Shown here: positions 14,801 to 20,041 of the stretch, piece by piece | Position numbering within the stretch: the first letter of the stretch is position 1 | Layout of the letters: every line of letters begins with the position of its first letter | Source of the DNA: CAZMRW01 sp964568805 | GTDB lineage: Bacteria > Pseudomonadota > Gammaproteobacteria > Methylococcales > Methylomonadaceae | Length of the DNA: 20,041 bases | Reading direction: 5' to 3' | Assembly (NCBI GenBank): GCA_964568805.1 | Contig: CAZMRW010000081.1 | Location: 1 to 20,041 of the forward strand | Notes under the pieces: generated by a model | What the model saw: only the letters and a program-made list of their open reading frames with translations | The model's database searches: none | What the model was told of the DNA's origin: nothing | Position numbers and translations under genes: made by a program

Positions 14801-17031
14801 TGTTCCGGGCCGCGATGACCATTCAACTCAATGCCGAGGCCAGACGCCGGCAATTTAAAAAATCCGACTATGCCGAATTGGCCTTGCACTACAAGGATAA
14901 AATTATCCAGGTGCATGTAATGTCGGAATATGCCCGTCTGGCGCTGGGCAAGATTCAGGCGGCGATGGCGTTTATCGTCGATTATTTCGGCATGGACCGC
15001 GACGAATTCGTGCGCCGCTATTTCGCCGGCCGTGAGGATATTCTGGAAATGGCGACGACCGAGGCTTCGCATCGCCGCATCCTGACCGACCTGCAAAATC
15101 CCGAACAACAAGCCATCGTGGCGGCGCCGATGGAGGGCAACCATCTGGTATTGGCCGGCCCCGGTTCCGGCAAGACCAAAGTGATCGTACATCGTGTGGC
15201 CTGGCTGCTGCGCGAATGTATGGTGCTGCCGGAAGACATTATGGTGCTCAGTTACAACCGTTCGGCGGCCGTCGAGATTCGCAAGCGCTTGTGGGACTTG
15301 ATCGGAGCCGACGCCGCCGGAGTGAGCATACAAACCCTGCATGGCCTGGCGATGCGGCTGACCGGCACCAGCTATGCCGTGGCCGCCGAACGCGGTGAAA
15401 GCATCGATTTTTCCTCCGTGATCAAAACTGCCGCCGCGCAATTGAAAAAAGCGGAGCAAGGTGATGATATCGGCCCATCCATGCAGCGCGACCGTTTGCT
15501 TTCCGGTTTGCGCTATTTGCTGGTCGATGAATATCAGGATATCAATGCCGACCATTACGACCTGATCAGCGCTCTGGCCGGTCGTTCTCTGAACAGCGAA
15601 GAAGACAAGTTAACGCTGATGGCGGTCGGCGACGACGATCAAAATATTTATGCCTTCAGCGGCGCCAGTGTCCGATTCATTAAACAGTTTACCAGCGATT
15701 ATCAGGCCAGGACCTATTATCTGATCGAAAACTACCGTTCCACGGCCCATATTATCCATTGCGCCAATCGCATCATCGCCCCGGCACGGAACCGGATGAA
15801 AAGCCGGCAGACCCTCCGGGTCAATCATGCCCGCCGCGATGAACCTGACGGCGGGGAGTTTGCCGTGCTGGACCCTTTAACCCAGGGCCGGGTGCATATC
15901 ATCGAAACGCCGGCGCACGTATTCGCCGAAGTCGAGCTGGCATTAACCGAACTGATCCGGTTGAATACGCTGCTTAACTCCGGCCAGACTGGACGTTGGG
16001 GACAGTTTGCCGTCATCGCCAGGCAGTGGGAGGCATTGGAGCCGATGGCGGCATTGTGCCGTCAAAAAGGCATCCCGGCACGCCTAATGCGGGACGGCTC
16101 TTTGCCCGATTTGCACGGCACGCGGGAAGGCTATAGCCTGCTATCGCTATTGAACAAAATCCGCAAATCTCACGTGCTGCTGCGCTGGGGTTCGTTGTCC
16201 CGCTGGTTTAGGCGACGCTACCGCCAGACTGTGGATGAGTTTATCGAACATCCCTATCGAGCGATGCTCGCCCAATTTATTATCGGCTGGGAATCGGCCG
16301 CCGCAGGCTGCCAGCACGTCGTGGGCGATATCATCGAAGCACTTTATGAATTCCGCTCCGGCAGCCAGTCCGGCTCGAGTGATAATCTGCATGCGCCGCT
16401 GCTGTTGCTCACCGCACATCGGGTCAAAGGCCTGGAATTCGATCATGTATTGATCCTGGATGCCGGCGGCTGGCAAAACGCGAATGATGAGGAACGGCGT
16501 TTATACTATGTGGCCATGACCCGCGCCCGTCTTACCCTGACCCTGTGCGCCCGGCATGGCTATCGCCATCATTTCATCCGCGATTGCGAAGCTCTCTGTG
16601 TTAAATCGCGGCCAAAACCCACAAACGACATTCAGCAGTTGGGGCAACGTACCTGGGTTGCCGATCCGGCACAAGTCGTGCTGTCATGGCCGGGCTATTT
16701 CGCACCGGACAAACCGATTCATAAAGCCATTGCGAAACTGGATTACGGCAGTCAGTTGACGCTGCGCAAGAGGAGCGATGGTAAAGCCGGCTGGGAAATA
16801 ACCGACATGGACGGTGAAACAGTCTCCCGGATGGCTCAGGCTTTTATTCCGCCGAAAGGAGAGATTATTGAGGTAAGGGTTTCGGCGATTCTGGTGCGGC
16901 GAAAAAAGCCAGGGGATGAAGCGCTTAGGTGTGAATACTGGGAAGTGATTTTGCCGGAAATTCTTTACCAGATTCCGTCCTCCAATAATCAGGAAATGAT
17001 TGAACCAACCGACATAGAAGGCATCATTTGA
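11851..17031 (+). CDS. Exonuclease-like / RecQ helicase / UvrD-type helicase fusion protein
   Basis: One 1726-aa protein carries three DNA-processing modules. (1) Residues about 10-140 are a DEDD exonuclease-like domain (D16-x-E18, D73 in HNVIAHD, D127). (2) After a C259-C264-C267-H271 cluster, residues about 285-640 are a RecQ SF2 helicase: Walker A PTGGGKS (K323), DEAH 421-424 with the RecQ loop HCLSKWGHDFRPDY, TATA 459-462 and motif VI QEAGRAGRD (607-615). (3) From about 1075, a UvrD/PcrA SF1 helicase: Walker A GPGSGKT (K1108), DEYQD 1226-1230, GDDDQNIYAFSGAS from 1260, NYRST 1294-1298, motif V HRVKGLEF (1523-1530) and motif VI R1558. Residues about 650-1070 and 1600-1726 are unassigned. 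A stop 9 nt upstream limits the start and no SD is seen. The likely role is DNA repair, recombination or defence, but which one is not shown. Confidence 0.9.
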   Translation: MAQQPQKARAKCLCIDIETARHDRLRLREIGVYRPDTDVRLRISGKAADLTRQLDQVTEGAAFVLGHNVIAHDQPALSLLHPALALHRLPLVDTLELSPVAFPQNPYHRLVKDYKLCATTRNDPVRDAELAYELFLDQADALRQRVAEHPDEALCLHFLLAPENGKGMANFFATLRAALRPSLAEAQAAWRRATDGKVCRTGQKEVINRYLADPEWRKPLAYVLAWLRVAGGNSVLPPWVALSFPKTRELISMLRDASCSDPDCAWCRNQHDLLKLLPRYFPGINQFRPTPATGDGRSLQQAIVEQGFAGKPTLAILPTGGGKSLCYQLPALSRFYQNGSLTVIISPLQSLMKDQVDNLEARGITCAGYLNSLLNPMERRVMLDKLRLGDIGLIFVAPEQFRSTAFTNALTHREVGAWIFDEAHCLSKWGHDFRPDYLYVSRFIKNRQKGKPSPVFCFTATAKPDVVQDIVEHFRKRLGISLETLSGGVNRDNLLYEVYAIPAQAKYQEVLRLLQESLREDGGAVVFCARQKTVEETAEFLKQAGLDCGYFHGGMLPEEKRRVQEAFITGELRVIAATNAFGMGVDKSDVRLVIHLDTPGSLENYLQEAGRAGRDQAPARCVLLYDNADLDVQFRLLRNSRLTQHDIYAILKALRSIERKDRSEGSVVVTSGEILLEIPDKHGIDPDAPDADTKVRIAVAWLEEARLLERQENHTRVFPGSLQVASLDEARALLEKKLGPNSDIEPYLTLLSQLFYSENDEGISTDDLMMATGRDSHQVQQMLRELDRLKLVSNDTEIGVTLYRDPDTPDRLEDLRKLEDALIAGLREAAPDADREDWQPLNVRMLCDTLRRDTGVELGPDRLSRLLKSFAEAFGSGAGQRGFFAMRPAGQEHRNIKLLRSWQEIDAIRHKRMRLAQALVNYFIARRQGNHLLVTCKQGDLEAALQTDLTLQDLEVRDWYAALSAALIYLDTNEVLHLARGKAVFRAAMTIQLNAEARRRQFKKSDYAELALHYKDKIIQVHVMSEYARLALGKIQAAMAFIVDYFGMDRDEFVRRYFAGREDILEMATTEASHRRILTDLQNPEQQAIVAAPMEGNHLVLAGPGSGKTKVIVHRVAWLLRECMVLPEDIMVLSYNRSAAVEIRKRLWDLIGADAAGVSIQTLHGLAMRLTGTSYAVAAERGESIDFSSVIKTAAAQLKKAEQGDDIGPSMQRDRLLSGLRYLLVDEYQDINADHYDLISALAGRSLNSEEDKLTLMAVGDDDQNIYAFSGASVRFIKQFTSDYQARTYYLIENYRSTAHIIHCANRIIAPARNRMKSRQTLRVNHARRDEPDGGEFAVLDPLTQGRVHIIETPAHVFAEVELALTELIRLNTLLNSGQTGRWGQFAVIARQWEALEPMAALCRQKGIPARLMRDGSLPDLHGTREGYSLLSLLNKIRKSHVLLRWGSLSRWFRRRYRQTVDEFIEHPYRAMLAQFIIGWESAAAGCQHVVGDIIEALYEFRSGSQSGSSDNLHAPLLLLTAHRVKGLEFDHVLILDAGGWQNANDEERRLYYVAMTRARLTLTLCARHGYRHHFIRDCEALCVKSRPKPTNDIQQLGQRTWVADPAQVVLSWPGYFAPDKPIHKAIAKLDYGSQLTLRKRSDGKAGWEITDMDGETVSRMAQAFIPPKGEIIEVRVSAILVRRKKPGDEALRCEYWEVILPEILYQIPSSNNQEMIEPTDIEGII

Positions 17032-17122
17032 ATTAAGCATTCACCCGGATTTTTATAAGCGGCTTCAAAGTGAAAAACACGATATGATAAGTACTGTCGA
17101 TTGATTTAACGCGGAGAAGATG

Positions 17123-17761
17123 ATGAGTAACACTATTCAGAAATACCCAGGTAAAAAAATCGTTGTTCATTTCGATGCTGTCAAGTGCATACATTCACGT
17201 CATTGCGTGCTGGGAAACCCACAGGTTTTTGTGCCGAACGCTCCCGGCGACTGGATACAACCGGATGCGGCTTCGCCGGAAGAAATTGCTGCATTAGCGC
17301 ACGCCTGCCCGTCCGGAGCGATCACCTACGAAAGATTGGACGATGTCGAACAAGAGCGCGCACCGTTGGTTAATGTGCTTAGGATACGAGAAAATGGCCC
17401 ATTGGCGGTTCACGCCGATATGGAAATTCAAGGTCATGGCGCCTGTTATCGGGCCACATTATGCCGTTGCGGTGCATCTCAAAACAAACCATTTTGTGAT
17501 GGCAGCCATAACGTGGCGAATTTCGTAGCCACCGGAGAACCGGCCGCCGTAGACTCAGATGCGTTAACCGAACGAGCCGGAAAACTTGCGATAATTCCCC
17601 TTCCTGACGGGCCGTTGCAGTTAGAAGGCAACCTGGAAGTCTGTTCGGGTACCGGAAGAACCTTGAACAGGACTCAGAAAACCTGGTTTTGCCGATGCGG
17701 TGCTTCACAAAATAAACCTTATTGTGACGGGACGCATCGTAAAATTGGATTTTCCACCTAA
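17123..17761 (+). CDS. Iron-sulfur protein: divergent 4Fe-4S domain plus two CDGSH domains
   Basis: This is a cytoplasmic iron-sulfur protein of 212 aa. The N-terminal part (about 10-75) matches the short divergent ferredoxin (Fer4_19) type: CIHSRHC (C22, C28) and HACPSGAI (C62). Two CDGSH 2Fe-2S motifs follow, each with three Cys and one His: CRCGASQNKPFCDGSH (C114, C116, C125, H129) and CRCGASQNKPYCDGTH (C190, C192, C201, H205). The partner and reaction are unknown, and roles in electron transfer or Fe-S/redox sensing are inferred from the family. The frame also has an ATG at 17120, but GGAG (17113-17116) is 6 nt from ATG 17123, the better start. It stands alone 91 bp after the helicase gene. 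Confidence 0.9.
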   Translation: MSNTIQKYPGKKIVVHFDAVKCIHSRHCVLGNPQVFVPNAPGDWIQPDAASPEEIAALAHACPSGAITYERLDDVEQERAPLVNVLRIRENGPLAVHADMEIQGHGACYRATLCRCGASQNKPFCDGSHNVANFVATGEPAAVDSDALTERAGKLAIIPLPDGPLQLEGNLEVCSGTGRTLNRTQKTWFCRCGASQNKPYCDGTHRKIGFST

Positions 17762-17823
17762 TATCCCTAGTTGATGATCAGGGTAGAAAAAGGATTATTG
17801 CAATGAGGCTATAATCTCGCTCT

Positions 17824-17844
17824 GCCCGATAACATCGGCTTTTT
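17824..17844 (+). terminator. Probable intrinsic terminator after the CDGSH gene
   Basis: CCGAT (17826-17830), AAC, ATCGG (17834-17838) then C and five T. The stem is short (5 bp, extendable with a bulge), but the T-run and position 60 bp after the gene fit. Confidence 0.5.
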
Positions 17845-17851
17845 GACCCGT

Positions 17852-18085
17852 CTATTCCCCAGCCAGATACTCGCCAGCTTTTGGAAATACGCCTGAGTAG
17901 GTCGCCGGTGTAGATGAGTTAGCCGCCGGTTTATACAGATTTTGCGGCGGAGTCGCCCGCAGTTGAGTGACGGGCGTGTTTGCTATGGGTTTATCGTGAA
18001 CGACCGTGGGCGCAGTGCTGCTACAGGCATTCAGCACAATTGCAATCGCCGACAAGAGCCATAGCCGCATCATCAATCGATTCAT
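17852..18085 (-). CDS. Small lipoprotein of unknown function
   Basis: This short lipoprotein (77 aa from ATG 18085) has a basic N-terminus (MNRLMMRLW), a hydrophobic core and a lipobox VLNAC (C21). The mature part is Pro/Thr/Ala-rich (TPVTQLRATPPQNLYKPAA), looks unstructured and ends GEYLAGE. The frame can extend to 18148, and no start has a good SD. ATG 18085 was chosen because it gives a proper signal peptide. I recognise no family. It is the next gene after the sensor kinase on the same strand, 164 bp away, so read-through is possible. Confidence 0.55.
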   Translation of the reverse strand: MNRLMMRLWLLSAIAIVLNACSSTAPTVVHDKPIANTPVTQLRATPPQNLYKPAANSSTPATYSGVFPKAGEYLAGE

Positions 18086-18249
18086 TTTTGGTGTAAAAAA
18101 ATATCCCATATTCGCCACGTCTACTGTCCTATATGCCAGGCAAGCCAAGAGTTATCATTATAAAATAACAATATGTCAGATATTATGCCTGTTCAATTTG
18201 GATGCTCTTTTCTCACAAAACCGGCAAAATTTTGTCGTTTTTTAAACCC

Positions 18250-19680
18250 TTATGCCGTATCAATCGGCCAAGAGGAATAGAGGTACATGCCTTGCATCCC
18301 ATGATTCTTGCCAAAAGCACATCGCCCTCTTGTTCGGCGAATTCTTTCTTTTATGCTTGATTGCCCGAAGCCGAAACGATACGGTCTATCTGCTTCATCG
18401 ATATAGTGCGAAAGACTCACGCCATTGTCTTTAATCACCAGGTTTAGCCTGCCAGCGCTTGCGAATAAATGAATCTTTACCTGCGTTGTTCCAAAATGTC
18501 CGGCTATGTTATTGAGAGCCTCCTGGATAATCATATAAATCGACGTTTTTAAAGTCTCGGCCAATTTACTTTCATCAAAATTGACGATTAAAGAAATTTT
18601 TATCGTCGGAAAGATATTTTGATATTGATCACAATGCCAAATTATAGTTGCTTTTAACCCTAAATCATCGAGAATTGAGGGATGAAGTGTGATCGTCATC
18701 CTTCTTGCTTCATCTGTTGCATTGTGAAGAAGAGTGACAATTTTATTCAGATGTTCAATGACATTCGAACCATCCAATTGGGTTGCAATCGCTTTTTCAA
18801 TCAAAACTTTGGTCTCGGTCAAAGATTTCCCGATTCCATTGTGTAATTCCATCGCGATTTTCTTTCTCTGATTTTCCTGGTCAGCTTGCAGTCTGTCAGA
18901 CAAGGTTGATAATTTCAGTTCGAGGTCGAGCAGACGATTTTCCATCATTTTTTCCCGAGAGATTTCAATGACGTTACATAAAATGGCGGGCCTTCCCTGG
19001 TAAGCTATCCTGCGGCTTTTTAATTTAATCCATATGGATGTTCCGTCTTTTCTGCGTGTTTGTATTTCTTCTATTGCTCCATTATAGGCGGATTGAAAAA
19101 AACGATGGGGTTCCATGCCAATCAAATGATTCGATTCAAAACCTAACATTTCAGCCAGTCGCTGATTGGCAAAAATGATTTTACTGTCTTGTTCAATGAA
19201 CAAGCCTGTCAGAGAATTTTCAACGACGGCTTTGTATTTATTTTCAGTATGAATGACGGCTTTTTGCGCATTTTTGAACTCTGTGATATCGGTTATTGCC
19301 ACAAAAAAGAGCCTGTTTTTTTGGCTCGCCGTTTCGAAAGCTGTTATGGAAATGTGGGCATTAATTTGCTTTCCGCATGAATGCTGCCAGCAGAGTTCTG
19401 CCGATGATTTAGTATTCTTAGAGCAATCTTGATAAGTATTTTTTAGCTTTTGCCTGTTTGAATAATCAAACGGCTCGGCCAAATCCCGTCCGATCATATT
19501 GTTTTCGGAAAAGCCGGCAATTACCCTGAAATTTTTATTCAAAAAAATAATTTTGCGTTCGCAGTCAGTGACCGCCACGCCAATATTCATGGCGTCCACT
19601 AAATTCATGAAAAATTGATCATTCTTCCTTCTGCCGCTCAATCGTGTGTCGAGCGTTTGATAATTATCTGAATAGGACAT
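18250..19680 (-). CDS. Cytoplasmic two-PAS sensor histidine kinase, HisKA_3 type
   Basis: This is a 476-aa kinase with no transmembrane segment. Two PAS domains (about 25-135 and 143-245; e.g. AVTDCERKIIFLNKNF and GLFIEQDSKIIFANQRL) lead by a helix to a HisKA_3 dimerisation domain (H280 in MELHNGIGK) and an HATPase domain (N-box EALNN 387-391, G1 DNG 418-420, GFGQSSIKERI 437-447). The NarX/DesK-like family normally carries HDxxxQ, whereas here it is HNxxxK. The G1 box is also short of the usual DxGxG. It may be weakly active or work through a partner. No response regulator lies in the window. The DNA is AT-rich (two sampled 60-nt lines are 30% and 35% G+C). ATG 19680 has no strong SD. Confidence 0.85.
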   Translation of the reverse strand: MSYSDNYQTLDTRLSGRRKNDQFFMNLVDAMNIGVAVTDCERKIIFLNKNFRVIAGFSENNMIGRDLAEPFDYSNRQKLKNTYQDCSKNTKSSAELCWQHSCGKQINAHISITAFETASQKNRLFFVAITDITEFKNAQKAVIHTENKYKAVVENSLTGLFIEQDSKIIFANQRLAEMLGFESNHLIGMEPHRFFQSAYNGAIEEIQTRRKDGTSIWIKLKSRRIAYQGRPAILCNVIEISREKMMENRLLDLELKLSTLSDRLQADQENQRKKIAMELHNGIGKSLTETKVLIEKAIATQLDGSNVIEHLNKIVTLLHNATDEARRMTITLHPSILDDLGLKATIIWHCDQYQNIFPTIKISLIVNFDESKLAETLKTSIYMIIQEALNNIAGHFGTTQVKIHLFASAGRLNLVIKDNGVSLSHYIDEADRPYRFGFGQSSIKERIRRTRGRCAFGKNHGMQGMYLYSSWPIDTA

Positions 19681-20041
19681 AAATTTGGTTTGAGCTTATT
19701 ACGATGGAATTTGTTGCGCATTCGCGGATGCGATCCACAACATGAGCGATTCGGAATCCAAGTGCAGTCCAGCACACAATTTTTTCATGACAATACCCCA
19801 TTTCTTGAGCTTATTTTTTCAGCCGATTGAACTAAAGGAATCAGCTAAGGATGAAAAACCTGGATCCGCTTAGCCGAACTATTAAGGGATAAGACTTTCA
19901 TAATGCTAACCTACAATTTGGCTGATTTAGAATATACAGAAACATAAGCAGAATACCTATTGTACTGAAGTACTAATCTCTTCCGGTAAGGCAGTGTAAC
20001 AAAATAAAGCTGTCGTTTTATGTAAGTAGTGCTATGTTTAT
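19681..20041. other. AT-rich region upstream of the sensor kinase, no convincing gene
   Basis: I found no convincing gene, tRNA or mobile element. The stretch contains the possible leader ORF (19699-19788) and an 11-bp direct repeat TTGAGCTTATT (plus strand, 19690-19700 and 19805-19815). It also contains a small palindromic site GTACT-GA-AGTAC near 19964-19975, which could be a regulatory site for the kinase promoter. Confidence 0.4.
19699..19788 (-). CDS. Possible 29-aa leader peptide before the sensor kinase
   Basis: This ORF starts MKKLCAGLHLDSESL and ends 18 nt before the kinase ATG. A GGGG lies 7-8 nt before its ATG. Its start and the kinase start each follow the same 11-nt sequence AATAAGCTCAA (minus strand, 19805-19815 and 19690-19700). 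It could be a leader peptide or chance, and nothing in the peptide is recognised. Confidence 0.2.
   Translation of the reverse strand: MKKLCAGLHLDSESLMLWIASANAQQIPS

Noticed and set aside
14740..15555. Minus-strand frame of 271 codons inside the helicase gene
   Set aside because: The plus strand here encodes continuous UvrD motifs, so this is a codon-bias shadow.
11851..17761. Phage-defence island centred on the helicase
   Set aside because: The neighbours (ribokinase, CDGSH protein, sensor kinase) are not defence genes, and no integrase, toxin or restriction gene is present.
18222..18243. CAAAATTTTG palindrome followed by six T as a terminator
   Set aside because: The stem is almost all A/T with no room for a loop, and no plus-strand gene ends nearby.
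19849..19890. 13-codon ORF MKNLDPLSRTIKG
   Set aside because: It is very short, with a poorly spaced SD and nothing downstream to couple to.

Overview
The window looks like chromosomal DNA of a gammaproteobacterium. Mla/Pqi-type lipid transport genes, several lipoproteins and a CDGSH protein fit an environmental Gram-negative, and I would guess a methanotroph-like (Methylococcales) host, but no gene here proves that. There are 14 protein genes I support, no RNA genes, no CRISPR array and no recognisable transposase. Starts were re-chosen from Shine-Dalgarno (SD) sites, and several genes are shorter than their longest open frame.

Layout: (1) 493-4302, plus strand: an envelope lipid-transport operon with STAS-fused MlaE permease, MlaF ATPase, MlaD/MCE protein and a PqiC-type lipoprotein. 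The last gene is separated from the rest by a 92-bp MITE-like palindromic repeat. (2) 4435-9452, minus strand: AI-2E/PerM-type transporter, a secreted beta-sandwich-like protein, a small exported protein with a hydrophobic C-terminus, a DUF2278/lamin-tail protein and an NlpE-META lipoprotein. (3) 9657-10395, minus strand: two overlapping paralogous lipoproteins of unknown function. (4) 10774-11667: a PfkB-family ribokinase behind a 369-bp regulatory-looking gap. (5) 11851-17031: a 1726-residue protein joining a DEDD exonuclease-like domain, a RecQ helicase and a UvrD-type helicase. (6) 17123-17761: a 4Fe-4S plus double CDGSH protein. (7) 17852-19680, minus strand: a small lipoprotein and an orphan two-PAS sensor histidine kinase in AT-rich DNA, followed by 361 bp without a convincing gene.

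The first operon is a coherent machine: permease and ATPase in the inner membrane, an MCE protein bridging the periplasm and a lipoprotein partner at the outer membrane. Many of the minus-strand products are also exported, so much of the window concerns the cell envelope. The most unusual item is the triple-domain helicase/nuclease. The kinase is also notable because its phosphoacceptor motif departs from HDxxxQ at both conserved flanking positions. I found no multi-gene system that I could defend as new.
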